The translations under genes were made by a program, and so were the position numbers. 64,000 bases of DNA, from positions 558,001 to 622,000 of the forward strand of contig CM065878.1 of assembly GCA_033439255.1 (NCBI GenBank), written 5' to 3'. This DNA is from Hericium rajendrae (Eukaryota; Basidiomycota; Agaricomycetes; Russulales; Hericiaceae). Positions 20,670-31,967 of the stretch are shown here, piece after piece (within the stretch, counting starts at the first letter, position 1; each line of letters opens with the position of its first letter). The notes below the pieces were generated by a model. The model saw only the letters and a program-made list of their open reading frames with translations. It was not told where the DNA came from and did not search any database.

Positions 20670-23600
20670 ATGATGCCACCAACCAAGAACCCCATGACTT
20701 CAAAGAAGAGGAAGCCCCCCGCAATCTCTGGTAATGCATCAAAGAAGGTTCGTACCTCATCAGGTCAAGCACAAAAGGCAACTGTCATGTCGGAGGAGGA
20801 GGATGAGGAGAGCCTGATAAATGATGGTGCTGTTGAGGTGGAGGAGCTTGACAGTGATGGCAATACAGTAAAGACATACCCGCTTCGACGCAGTCACTCT
20901 GTGGCCACATCCGATGCCGAAGATATTGCAGAAGATGTCGAAGAGGATGACAACGCCGAATTAAGTACGTTATTCTAAATATATCGAAGCAGAGACTCAC
21001 CGCCAATTTTAGAACGTATGAAAGCACGCTGGACATTGCCCATGTATGCATTCTTCGACCCCGTACCATCTATCACCTATGTCAAAGACCGGAAATGCCA
21101 CGAGTTCAAGTGCTCTGCAAAGGGCTGCAAGCAAATCGTGCGTCGCTATCTTGACACCGGGGATGCCCAGTCGACTGGAAACATGCATAAGCATGTAAGA
21201 AGGTGTTGGGGCGAAGAGATATTGCATGCGGCGCTGCAGGCCATAGACGTGAAGACGGCGCGGGAGAAGGTAGTTAAGGGGTACCTGAAAAGCGGAAAGA
21301 TTACAGCATCGTTCGAACGAAAAAACAAGGGACAGTCACTTACTCGCATGTGCAGCACACTAAGATGGAGACATGGTAAGTAAATAATCCTTTCGGCCAT
21401 TAACGAAGACTTACCGGTGTTGCTCGCAGGGCGGAGATCGTAAGATGGGTCTCTAAAAGTCTTCGCCCATTCAATATCGTAGACGATGCCCGCTTTAAGT
21501 CTTTGATGAAGACTGGACGGCCGGATTATCAGTTACCGTCGCCACGTACCGTGTTGCGCGATGTCAAGTTGGTATTTGCACGCACCCGTAATCATATGGC
21601 GAAAATGCTACAAGTAAGCTATCAGTCTGCTTGAAGAATTAGAACTAACAAATGAAATGACTTACAGGAGTACGAAGGAGACTTGAATTTTGCAATGGAC
21701 GCGTGGTCGTCACCCAATCACCGTGCTTTTATCGCACTTATGGTGCATTTACTGCTGAACGGGGAGCCAATCAGTATTTTGCTCGACTTCCTTGAAGTCG
21801 CTGAGGTACGTACCGCAGGTCTACATATGTCCATAGGCACAGTTAATTGACTTGATCTGTGCACAATCTCTTGTATGATTGGGCGCCATCTGCTGTCCAG
21901 TTGCACTCCGGCCTTAACCTGGCGAAGGTATTCGCGCAGGTGCTCGACGACTTCGGGATATCTGAAAAGGTATGATGTCAGTATAGTCACGGCACACCAC
22001 GTACTCACCAAAACCCGCAGATCCTCAGCGTCACTTGCGACAACGCAAGTGCGAACGACGTAATGATACAAGAACTCGAGCGTCTTCTGCCCGAGTTCCC
22101 TGGCGAGACGAACCACACCCGGTGCTTCACGCACATTGTTAACTTAGTGGCGAAGAGCTTGCTAAAGCAGTTCGACACCAAGAAGGGAGGTGCCGGGGCG
22201 GACTCAGGAGCAGAGGCCGAACTTGACGCGCTAGCTGAGGACATTGACATTGAGGACATGCAGACATGTCTTGAGAACGCCGCTGTGGCTGCGGAGGGTG
22301 ACGAGGTGATAGACGAGGAGGAGGGATGGGTCGACGAGGTTGCCGATTGACCGCGGATGAAAAGAAAGAGCTGGAAAAGAGCATTCTGCCCGTAAGGCTT
22401 GTGCTCGTGAAGGTAAAGCTCAGCATTACTCACCTGGGAACCCATCTCTGATCCCAAACTCTCCAGCTATGCAAGGTGTCGTACAAGATCGTTCACTTGC
22501 AAAACTCCTACCCGCATGGAAGAAAATGTTATCGGACTTGAAGATGAACGAACGAGTCATGCCACGCAATGTTTCCACTCGGTGGAACTCCACGTATGAC
22601 ATGCTCGATTTCGCCCTCGAGTACAAACGGGCCTTGCGCGTGGTCGTTGGAGATACGGCATTGGGCCTTGATGCGTACGAGCTGTCGGCGCATGAGTGGA
22701 ACATCGCGCAGCAGCTGCGCGACGTGTTGAATGTAAGTGGCCGTGTGGGTGCTCGTATTGTCCCGTGTGGGCGCTCGTATTGTCCTGGGCGCTCGTATTA
22801 TCCCGTATGGGTGCTCGTATTCTCTCGTTCTCGTTCCTGCTGCAGTTTGCCTTGCTGACTGCGTTCCTTAGATCTTGAAAGACGCCACGCTTTTTTTCTC
22901 TCGCAGCACTCCTAACCTTGCGACGGTCATCCCCGCCATGGACCACATCAACTCATCATTCACTACCGACGCCCTTGCTGCCAAATATAGCCCGGCTATC
23001 CGTGCATCTCTCAACATTGCCAAATGCATGCTCAATCGCTACTACACTATGACGGATTTATCGGAGGTGTACAGGATCGCAATGGGTAAGTAACTGTTAT
23101 ATTTCTTCGATAGTAAATATTCATCTCATTGTTCTACAGTCCTTCACCCTCAACACAAACTGGCGTACTTCAAGGCCGCGCACTGGGAACAAGACTGGAT
23201 CGATACGGCGCGCAACGTTGTGCGTGAAGAATTCGATAGGTCCTATGCATCGCGGGAAGTCGAAGATGACACCGAGGATGAGAACAATAGCGCAGAGGTT
23301 GAGGACTCTGCACAAAAGGTACGTCAAATGCTTCTATTCATTGGTATTATTCCTCACTCATGTGCACATATTGATTCGATTCAAAATATAGCCTACCCAT
23401 ACTAATCTCTTCGACAACCTCCCGACCGTCGGCGCCTTGAACACAGAGGACGGTCGTGATGAACTTGACCGTTATCTCAGCACTGATCCCGAGCCCGTTC
23501 AAGATGCTATTGCATGGTGGAGCCATCCCAAGCGTCGCTCCGAGTATCCACGACTTTCGCGCATGGCTTTGAATTATCTTTCGATCCCTGGTACATACAT

Positions 23601-23889
23601 TGATGCATCCAAGATATGCTTATCTCTGACGTGTAGTGTGTATTGTGATTCAGCAACCTCTGTTGCAGTCGAACGTGCCTTTAGTCGGGGCCGTTTACTT
23701 TTATCTCATATTAGGAACCGTCTCTCTGCGCAAACAACTCGAGCTCTACTTTGTCTTGGTGATTGGAGTCTCCTTGGACTTATCAGGGACTCCGATGTAC
23801 TCAAGGTAGCAGCCCTTGGTGATGTGCTGGATGGTGATCCAGCAGAAGAGTTTGTGATGGAAGAGGGATGGGATGCTATCAAAAAGTAG
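20670..23889 (+). pseudogene. hAT transposase with BED zinc finger, about 10 exons, two frameshifts
   Basis: Start chosen at 20670 (MMPPTKNPMTSKKRK), which has a basic nuclear-localisation stretch; an in-frame Met at 20517 is less likely. Introns of 48-95 nt with GTAAG/GTACG donors are visible at 20965-21012, 21376-21429, 21614-21667, 21806-21900, 21970-22020, 22413-22466 and about 22733-22871. After an acidic N-terminus comes a BED finger (CSAKGCKQIVRR...HKHVRRC), then the RNase H-like core (NFAMDAWSSPNHRAFIAL; VTCDNASANDVMIQEL; TRCFTHIVNLVAK; NVSTRWNSTYDML), and the C-terminal dimerisation block (ATSVAVERAFSRGRLLLSHIRN). Frame is lost at about 22347 and regained at about 22495 without a plausible intron, so it is probably inactive. 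It would excise and reinsert hAT elements in the nucleus. Confidence 0.8.
22741..22820 (+). repeat. Minisatellite inside a hAT intron
   Basis: Four degenerate copies of a roughly 20-bp unit GTGTGGGYGCTCGTATTGTC lie between the donor after CGCGACGTGTTGAAT and the acceptor CCTTAG before ATCTTGAAAG. Confidence 0.6.
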
Positions 23890-25560
23890 TACAATATATG
23901 TTATTGGCATGCAGGCTACTTATAAAAGCTACGAAATGTCTAAATTCATCATTTTGGATACTTACCCATGGGTAATTGTGTACCCGCAGGGCACCCGTAC
24001 CCATACCCGTTAAAACCCGTACCCATGCAATGGGTCTGGGTTTGTATGGGTATGGGTACGGGTTGGACTCCAGACACCCGGGGGTTACCCATGTCATTCA
24101 CTAGCCAGAACTTGTGCAGAGGTGCACCTCTCCTCGAGCGTCAGGCTTCTCGGGCTTCAGCCACTGAGGTTCGGCGAATTCCGAGCCATGCCAACAGCAC
24201 GTACGTGCATTCTAGCTGCACTCACGCTCCCTTGCCTCTCTCTTTGCGCATACACGCACTTCTGTGCTCTTCGCGCGTATCGTCTCGCCATCCACTCGTC
24301 CTCCCTTATTCGCACCCCAACCGTGCATCTGACGCGCTCCATGCCCCTCGACCACACGTTCCATGGCTCCCAGCAGCCCTCCACCCACTTTCACGCGCGC
24401 TGGACATGCTCACAAGCACGTGGAACATGCTCCGGGATGTGCGCGCACTGCAGCCAATGGCGAAGGTGCGTATTCGATAGCTGCGCACACATCTATTGGC
24501 ACCCCGCACCCATGACTTGCGCGCCCATGGCACGTGCCCACTTCCCCACCCATCAAGCATCACCCTCGTGCAGCCCCAGCACCCCCAGCACCCTCCGCGC
24601 ATCGTTCGACATGCACGCCGTATCCTGAGCATCTGCGCAGAGCACGCTGCATGCCTGCAACGGCGTGCAGCACATGGCAACTGCACATGCCCCCCGCACA
24701 CTCGCGCTCGGGCCCTAGCACCCGCGTGCAATGCCAGCACCCCTGCGCAATGCCGAGCGCCCACACGGAACACCAACAATGGCCCAAAATGTGCAGCAAC
24801 AGTGCATGGTCCGATGGTGGCGCGATAGCGCTCACCAGCAATGTAGCAACAACGATGGCGGGAGCAGTAGGTGGGCACGACCCAGGGCGGGACGTGCGTG
24901 GCACTCGGCACGCATGCCCGTGGCCCTTTTGCATCACATGTCACATGCCCGCAATGCCCAAAGTCCACGCGGAATGCCCCAACGACGTGCACTCTGCGCA
25001 GCAACGGCACACGTGCCCCGGTGTAGCCACACAGCAACAACGACGGCAGCAGCGCCTACGGTGCTGACAACGTGCATCGCGGCAACGGTGCTGGGGAGCG
25101 GGCGGTGGTGGCGGCGGGAGGCGGGGGCAGGCGGGCACGTGGCCGAGCGCTTGCGTAGCCGAGATCAGGCAGGGCAGGAGGTGGTCAGTGCGTAGCTGAG
25201 GCAGGAAGCGTGCAGGTCAGTGGACGGTGCCGAGTGCAGCCGCTCGAGGAGATGCGCTAAGTGCACGGCAGTGAGTACTGTATGGCCCAGTAAGCAGCCC
25301 GGACTGTAAAAGTTTCTATATTTAGAATGATTATTTTGTTCGAGATTGGGTTCTGAACTCTCCCTATATTATTGGTGAAAGTTGGAACCCTTCCTCCTGT
25401 CCTTACTGGTACAGGTTGTAAATGGGTTACAGGGACGCCTCGGCTATTATAGGCTCCATAGCTCTACATAGCTGAACAGTCCAACTTCATAGTCCCCATA
25501 GCTCACTGATAGGGTCTATAACAGGACTTGCTGCTATATAAAAATCTCTTTTCTCAGATG

Positions 25561-27139
25561 TTGGAGGACCTTGCGCACAAGGTTGCAATGTTCTTCTAGG
25601 GTTTCAGTGAAAATGAGGATATTGTCCATGTAAATGATGACTTTGCCCGTGTCAATGAGATCCTTGAAAAGTTCATTCATCATTCCTTGGAACATGGCAG
25701 GGGAGTTCGTAAGACCAAAAAACATCACCAGGGGTTTAAAGAGACCACAGTTGGTCTTGAAGGCGGCTTTCCATTCATCGCCCTCTTTGATGCGAACATT
25801 GTTGTAACCCCAGCGAACATCCATCTTGGAGAAGACCTTGGCACCCTTGAGCTTGTCGACGAGTTCAGAGATGAGGGGCAGGGGATATTCATTCTTGATG
25901 GTGCCTTTGTTGAGGGTACGATAGTCCTGGACAGGGCGTAGTTTTCCATCTTTTTTCTTGATAAAGAAGAAGGGACTCGCCATAGGGGATTTAAAAGGAT
26001 GGATGTAGCCTTTCTTGACCTGGTCATCAAGGAATGAATCAAGGTCCTTCTGCTCAGTAGGAGCCATGGGATAGACCTTGCAGGAGCAGGGTTCGAAGCC
26101 ATCTTTCAGGTCAATGGCATGATCCCAAGGGTGACATTCAGGGAGGTGATGGGAGGATTCCTCGTCGAAGACAGGTTGGAAATCCTGATACTGAGGGGGA
26201 ACTATCTCAGCAAAGGACTTCTCTGCAACACGAGTGGCCACACGCTCAGCCAGTTTCTGAGCATTGGTGAAAGAGCGATGGATACGGATGGTGTGTCGGT
26301 AGTCGGGGTCATCGTCCAGTGGGAGTGGTGTGTCCCAGTCAGGGAGAACACCAGCTAGGCAAAGGCCCTCTTCAACCCAGTCATCATCGATGTTAGATCG
26401 TGGGTCATCATCCTCGGTGAACAGACATGCAGGAACCTTGGACAGGTGGATGCAGTGAAGGCAGACACCTTGGACTTGGCGAGCAGGGATCACGTATCTG
26501 GGAAGTGGAGCAGCAACAAATGGCAGAGGCAGTGGGAGCAATGGAGGGGGGCAAGGTGGGGGGAGCAGGACAGCAGCAGCACTGAGGACTGGTGGACAAG
26601 GGGCTGACTGGCAGCATTCAGTGCAAATGGACAGATTCTTGACTGGGGGTTTATTCAGAGTGCAAGAGGGAGGGCAGCGAGTCATGTCAACATGACAAGA
26701 GACCCAATCAATTTCAGGGTTGTGCTCCTGTAACCAACCGGTCCCAAGGATAATGTCGTAGTCAACAATATTGACAAGATAGAACTCAGCTGTTTCCTCA
26801 TGGAAGGACATTGAGCCCTTGGCATAAATGTGGATGTTCTGGTTGACTGAATAGCGGACCCAGCCCATGATGTTTTCAGAGTTGTCCACATTGCGAATGG
26901 GAAAGGGTTTAGGGAGTTTCTTGAGGGGGAACTGGTGTTTCTTGGCAAACTCGGGTGCATAATGATGCCTTCTGCACCACTATCGAGAAGTGCCTCAGCA
27001 TCAATTTGTTTCTTGATCGGGGCAGTGATAATCTTGGCCTGGAGCGTAATGGACGGTGTCTGACGGTTGGGCGTGATAGCGGACATGCACAAAGATGATG
27101 GATACAATTGCTCACAGGGGTCAGATAGTACAGAGAAGC
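25561..27139 (-). pseudogene. Gypsy 2 pol, 5' half: protease and reverse transcriptase
   Basis: Minus strand. The protease begins near 27107 with a retropepsin motif EALLDSGAEGIIMHP, changes frame near 26890 and continues (YLVNIVDYDIILGTGWLQEH). A proline-rich linker follows, then RT fingers and palm (YPMAPTEQKDLDSFLDDQ, KKKDGKLRPVQDYRTLN, FSKMDVRWGYNNVRI, MFFGLTNSPAMFQGMMN). The catalytic box reads YMDN instead of YxDD, a G-to-A change in the last Asp codon. The frame runs to the D insertion at 25561, after KVLQHL. Confidence 0.85.
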
Positions 27140-27977
27140 AATTCTGTCACAGATCATCAGATAAATGTGTAAGTGGTACATAGCTCTATAAAGTCTATAT
27201 AGATTTCATAGTTCCATAGCACTGCCCTTTTCTCTATAGCCAGCATAGCTAAAGGGGAATGCTATGTAGTGCTATGAAGCTAAAGGGTGATGCTATGAAG
27301 TGCTATGATAGCTATAATAGCTAACTATGTAGCTATGATAGTCTAGCTAGCTATGAAAGCTATAAGTGTCTATTAAAGCTATAAGGCTTATGTGTCTTAT
27401 ATATTCTACATTCAGTATGTGTCTCATATATCTTACATTTAATATGTGTCTTACATATTCTATATTCAATATCATATTAAAGCAATAAAATCTGTTGAAA
27501 CTATGAATATTTTTTACAGTCATATCAGAATTAGTAACATATGATCACACAAGTATAAACTATTTCAATGCATTAAGAGTATATTGATATCATGAAAACT
27601 ACTACTAATTAAAAAGCAAAAACATAAGTAAGAAAGTAAGAAATAAGATAAGATAAGATAAGTAGTACAAGATAAGATAAGTAGTACAAGATAAGATAAG
27701 ATAAGATAAGTAATCAAAGGTAAAAAAAAAACATTAGTCTTGAAAGATAAAGATAACACATGAAAACTTACCAAAGTAACAAAAAGCGAAATCTGAAAGA
27801 CAACTTAAAAGATATTAGTATTAGTATGAGCAATAAGAAAAAACAATGAAAGGTTACCTTAAAGACAACGAGCAAAGTAAAGAATGATGACGAGCAAGCA
27901 AAGCACGTCGACGAAGGTGTCGACGTGGCAAGAGACAGTGGGAGTTAAAGAGCAAGAGGCAACGTGCGTCGCGCGAG

Positions 27978-27986
27978 CCTTATATA
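27978..27986 (-). promoter_or_regulatory. TATA box of A
   Basis: Minus strand TATATAAGGCTCGCGCGACG, facing the AT-rich arm, identical in context to C, Z and B. Confidence 0.5.
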
Positions 27987-28370
27987 CGAATCCCGGACGG
28001 AGCCTGGATTTGTGGTTGCCGGGCGCTTGCCGAGCGTCGCGTCAGAGACTGGGCGCTAGACTTTATTATGTTGATGCTGCTGCTCAGCAATTCACGGTGC
28101 AGTAGATACATAGAATCCTCATTAATTCTGGTTTACTGTATGATCTATCATAGTATTCTTTTTCTCTGAATTGTTACGATTTTACTTGGTTTGTTAAAGC
28201 TCGAACAACGTAGCTTCGCTCGTTCGGTGGCTGTAAGCACCGAACGCGCATCGAAGTCAGTCTTGTCCCTACCACCCTCACTCCCCTGTCTCGCCCGTTC
28301 GCCATCCCTCTTCTCGCTCCCATCGGATCGAACACCGGAGGAGGATAGTCAGATGCCGAGGGCCTCAAAG

Positions 28371-28445
28371 GTAAGTAAAAAAAGTCTCAATTCATCTATT
28401 CGTACTAATCTAGAGAGTATCGCTCGTTCGACGAGCGATACTCTC
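28371..28445 (+). other. Short intron and stem-loop 2 of A
   Basis: AGGGCCTCAAAG is followed by GTAAGTAAAAAAAG, TACTAAT and acceptor TAG at 28411-28413 (43 nt). The hairpin GAGAGTATCGCTCGT-TCG-ACGAGCGATACTCTC (28413-28445) is a perfect 15-bp stem with a 3-nt loop. Confidence 0.6.
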
Positions 28446-28449
28446 GACT

Positions 28450-29455
28450 TCTTTCATCCTCCCGCACCCTCATCCCCTCTCGCCTCCGACTGCCGCCTAT
28501 CCTGCAACACCCTGCCCTCTGCCGACCTCGCCGCCACGCCGCCTCGCCGCCACGTCGTGTCACCGCCACGTCGCTAGCGCCCAGTGCGTCGCCTCCAATG
28601 ACCACGATCAGCGGAGTGCGCACGGTCGTCCGCGACCCGGGACGGGCACGCCAGCGCACGCACGTCGCACGGGGCCCTGTCCGTCCTCGCGACGTCTACG
28701 CCATCGCACCTCGCGTGCACGCCTGCTGCATTGCGCACGGGCTCGCGGTAGCCCGACATTTCGTGCCCGGCCCTGCGCCTCATGCACGGCCCCGCCGCCC
28801 TCGACCCTCGCCCACGCCCCTCCACGCGCCTTGCGCTTTCTGCGTGCAGGTTACCGTGTCACGCACGAACCCGCGGCAGTCTAGTGCCTCGCGCACGGGC
28901 CCGTGGCCGCCCAACGCTTCGCGCACGGACCTGCCACTCTCGACGCCTCACGCACGCCCTCGATGCCTCATGCACGCCCTCGGCATCTCGCGCACAGACC
29001 CTGCGCCTCGCGTGCAGGCTGCCGCCTCACGCACGAGCCCGTGGCAACCCAGTGCTTCACGCACGGGCCCGCCGCCCTCGACGCTTCGCCCACGCACCCT
29101 GCGCGCCTTGCGTCTCCCGCACGCAGGCATGACGCATCGCACACGAGCCCGTGGTGGCCCAAGATCTCGCGCACGGGCCCCGCACCTCGCGTACAGGCCC
29201 GCTGCCTGGCGTACGGGCCCCGCACCTCCTGCGCGCACATCTGCCGCATCGCGCACGGGCCCGCTGCCACCCAGCGCCTCGTGCACGCCCCGTTGTGCCT
29301 TGTGCACGGCCCTCCCGTCTCGCGCGCGCAGGCCTGCCGCACCTCGTGCATGTGCGCCTTGTGTCACGTGCGTCGGCCAGTGCGCGCACTCTCGTGTATG
29401 GGCCCCGGGCCCACGACGGCCTCCCGCGCTGTGGATGCATGCCCGCATTGGCCCT
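28450..29455. repeat. GC-rich degenerate arm of A, about 30-bp unit
   Basis: A unit close to GCCTCGCGCACGGGCCCG followed by about 12 variable bases repeats with drift through the arm. Open frames of up to 303 codons occur in several phases on both strands and are not called genes. Confidence 0.6.
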
Positions 29456-30239
29456 AATTACTTATTTACTTTTAATATAGTAGAATTAGCTGTTGTTTAT
29501 TACTCCTGAGCCCATAATTTAAATATATTTTCAACCTAGACAATTGGCTTAAGGTGCTCTTGCCTTAGTATATTTTGGGGTTCTAGGTATGGTATGATAG
29601 GAATCATAACATTGATAGCAACCCTATAATGTTATATAGCTAGCATAGCTGTCACTCAAAACTACATAGCTCTATATACCCACCACCAACAGCTATAGAA
29701 CCTATGATAGGTCTTATAGAGCCATAAAGCTGTGCTGCCAAAATACATAGAGTGCATAGAACTATCATAGGAGCCATATCATTGGCTGGAAGCTATGTAG
29801 AAAACTGATTTTTCTGATGATCACTCCATTTCTCTCCACCTTCTTCTCTGCCATCAAGGCATCGCGTCGGTCATGTGCTCCAGCAGCCCCATCACATGTT
29901 CACTTCCTCACATGACCTGGGGCTATCCTTCACCCATGCCCTTGTTCCCCTTTGGGACATCCTATTGTTCTCCCTCCCATTGTTCTCCTTTTGGCCACCA
30001 TTGTTCTCACTCTATTGTTCGACCCGTTATGGTGTCCATTGTTCTTTTCCCATTGTCGTTCCAGTACTTATAGGCTCCCTGTCGCTCGCCTATTTCCCTA
30101 GATTGTCCATTTCATCTGTACCGTACTGTACCTCCAATACAGGTCACTGCGCTGCTAGTCGCTCTCTGCTCTCTTGCTCCCATCATCGCTAGTGACTTGG
30201 GTGGTTCTCTGCTGTCTACGACCGAGTCTTGACAAATTC

Positions 30240-31967
30240 AATGGATCAAAGAAATGTGTCTTGCCACCCATGGACGACATGACTGGGGGGCACTTTAAAA
30301 ACCCTCAACCATGTCCTTCAATGCAGCCTTCGCCTCTTCCCTCTCCTCCTTGCTCAAGTCCTTCAACTGCGATGATAAGTCGGCGATGGACCTGTTGATG
30401 GCAGGGACAGTGAGGGCAACAGCTGCATCTTCTGGAGCTACTCCCGGGGCAGAGCCAGTTTCTAGTGCTCAGACACGAGGGATTGGGGCACGGGGGTTGG
30501 AGTCAGCATTGAGAGGGCAGTCGCAGAAGTCATGGCCCTTCTGGCAGCAGTGGAAGCAACCGCCCTCACACCTGAGGTGCTCATGGTCAGACTCCGAGAG
30601 TTTGGGCAGTTGGGCACCTGTAACAGCAACTGTGCGGGATCGGCCAGTAGATGTGGACTGAGGGGAGCGAGTGCTCACTGAGGTGCACCCAGTCACAGGG
30701 CAGGGACTCTGGAACTGGGTGCACATGAGGTAAGCAGCATTCCTGTCACGGGCCCTCTCCTTTCACTCGACCAGCGTGGTGGGTGTGGGGTAGCTGCACT
30801 GGCAATCATCCCACAGGGTGCTGTTTAGGCCATGCAGGAACCAGTCAATCAGAGCCATGTCGTTGTAGCTGGTGCGAGGAGCAAGGGACTCAAACTCGGT
30901 AATGTAGTCGACTACCGGGCGCATGCCCATCTGGAGGGTCTGGATGGCATGGGAGGCATCCTTGGAGTCGTCAAGGGGGGAGAAGTCCAAATTGAAGCAA
31001 GTTCGAAGGGCAGTGAGGTTGGCATAGCGAGGGACTTGGGCTGGAGATGAATTTGCAGCCACGAGGTCATCATCCTCAAGGATCTCCTCGACACGCTGGG
31101 TGGCCCACTGGCTGGCAATAGGGCCCTGGCAGAGGTCGAGAAAGAGGGAGATCTGGGCGGTATCCTCTTTATACCTGACAGAGTTGGCACGAAGGAATAA
31201 GCAAATACGCAGCTGAAATTCCTTGGACTTGGAACGATCTCCCTCAAAGGGAGCAGGTTTGATGCCAATCTCAGGGTTGGACATGTTGTCGATCGGCTGG
31301 ACAGGAGGAGCTAGGGCGATGATTGGTTTGACACTGACGGTGGATGTGGATGTAACAGCGGCGATGGGTGGAGCAGGTGAGGGGACTGGTACTGGGGTTG
31401 GGATATGAGGGGGTAGCAGTGAACGGAGGACTGCGAGCCAGGTAACTTGCTCTTGCTTGCGTGCTTCTAGGACTTGGTGAGAGAGAGCGAGTTCAGGTTC
31501 AGTGATGAAAATGCTACTGGCCTGCCAAAACCACTGATCTCTTCCTTCTACTAGGTTTGGTCTCCAGCCAATGACTAGGCGTCGAGAGTTGAAACGGTAT
31601 GCATAGTACTTCCTGGTAATGGTGTTGAAGATGATACCTGTTGGTACAAAGAGGGGTTTGGTGTATGTGGGAGGGGAGTCAACACTAGGAGGAGCAATGG
31701 TGGAAAGCAGTGGAGTGGCTGGGTGTAGGCAGTGGTGTTCCTCTCTGATGATGTTGAAGTCAACAAGTTCGAGGTAGGGGAAGTCTTCATGCTCAGTGAA
31801 GTACCACTGGTGGGTGGCAGCGTCTTGGTGAGAAAAGTGGATCCAGGTGATGCCAGCAAGGGTGTAAACGTGGTAGTCCCCAAGGGACTCGAAGATCCCA
31901 AGTGGGAAGGGTGCAGTGGTCTGGAAGTGGGGGTCGGTGGAATCAATGGTGACAACCTACAGGAAGT
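30240..31967 (-). pseudogene. Gypsy 2 gag
   Basis: On the minus strand an open frame enters at about 31967 with no Met (TIDSTDPHFQTTAPFPLG) and runs through the Met at 31284 (MSNPEIGIKPAPFEGD) to a stop near 30763; it then continues after short breaks. The retrotransposon gag core is visible (LRICLFLRANSVRYKEDTAQ; ASQWATQRVEEIL; VDYITEFESLAPRTSYND). A CCHC knuckle CFHCCQKGHDFCDCPLN lies near 30520-30570. The tail to 30300 is a coiled-coil-like acidic stretch (LKDLSKEEREEAALKDMVEG). An upstream frame change near 31968 may hide the true start. Confidence 0.8.

Larger units (their letters stand above)
20373..24103 (+). mobile_element. hAT-type DNA transposon inside F
   Basis: Short inverted ends TAGTGATGGACATGGGTA (20373) and, inverted, TAGTGAATGACATGGGTA (24103) resemble hAT ends of the CAGTG type. 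Subterminal arrays of GGGTATGGGTACGGGTT and its complement lie inside both ends. The expected 8-bp target duplication is absent: the left flank is TGGTGCA and the right flank is GCCAGAAC. That fits insertion followed by deletion of the K interior, or a recombination product. Confidence 0.75.
19704..25441. mobile_element. Element F: K-family ends carrying a hAT transposon, 7-bp TSD GGCTATT
   Basis: CACCAGACCCTGTAGATC at 19704 and ...GGTTACAGGGACGCCTC ending at 25441, flanked by GGCTATT at 19697-19703 and 25442-25448. The uninterrupted copy E shows the empty site (GGAGGCTATTATAGGCCCC on its minus strand), which fixes both ends. Left 19704-20372 matches the right end of K and right 24104-25441 matches the left end of K. 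The central 1.5 kb of K is missing and its place is taken by the hAT element. Confidence 0.8.
17119..25560 (+). mobile_element. AGCTATG-arm element D (CATCTGAG ends, 2-bp TSD TT), interrupted by F
   Basis: Left end CATCTGAGAAAA at 17119, right end TTTTCTCAGATG ending at 25560, with TT at 17117-17118 and 25561-25562. Removing D and one TT restores the gypsy 2 RT frame (KVLQHLQDNDLF on the minus strand). Net of F the element is about 2.70 kb and is nearly identical in layout to E. It has an AGCTATG array (17155-17335), AT arm, TATA box (17871-17879), stem-loop 1 (18116-18145), intron plus stem-loop 2 (18264-18345), GC arm (18350-19480), and a second array split by F (19575-19703 and 25449-25545). 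Confidence 0.87.
27155..29819 (+). mobile_element. AGCTATG-arm element A (2-bp TSD AT)
   Basis: Left end CATCAGATAAATG at 27155, right end TTTTTCTGATG ending at 29819, with AT at 27153-27154 and 29820-29821. Removing it restores the LTR sequence TGTCACAGATCACTCC. Length is 2,665 bp. The array is at 27180-27380, (GATAA)n at 27644-27712, leftward TATA box at 27978-27986, stem-loop 1 at 28221-28246, intron and stem-loop 2 at 28371-28445, GC arm at 28450-29455, array at 29600-29810. Its sister copy B is at 53957-56612. Confidence 0.87.
27145..30234 (+). repeat. Solo LTR of the gypsy 2 family in reverse orientation, split by element A
   Basis: 27145-27154 plus 29822-30234 make one 423-bp LTR in the opposite orientation to the gypsy 2 LTRs. 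It is flanked by a perfect 5-bp duplication AATTC (27140-27144 and 30235-30239), so it is an independent integration into the gag-pol junction that later collapsed to a solo LTR. Confidence 0.85.

Noticed and set aside
27644-27712. GATAAG repeats as GATA-factor regulatory sites
   Set aside because: They form simple pentanucleotide runs at the same place in each element and probably lie inside a predicted exon. A regulatory role is possible but unsupported.
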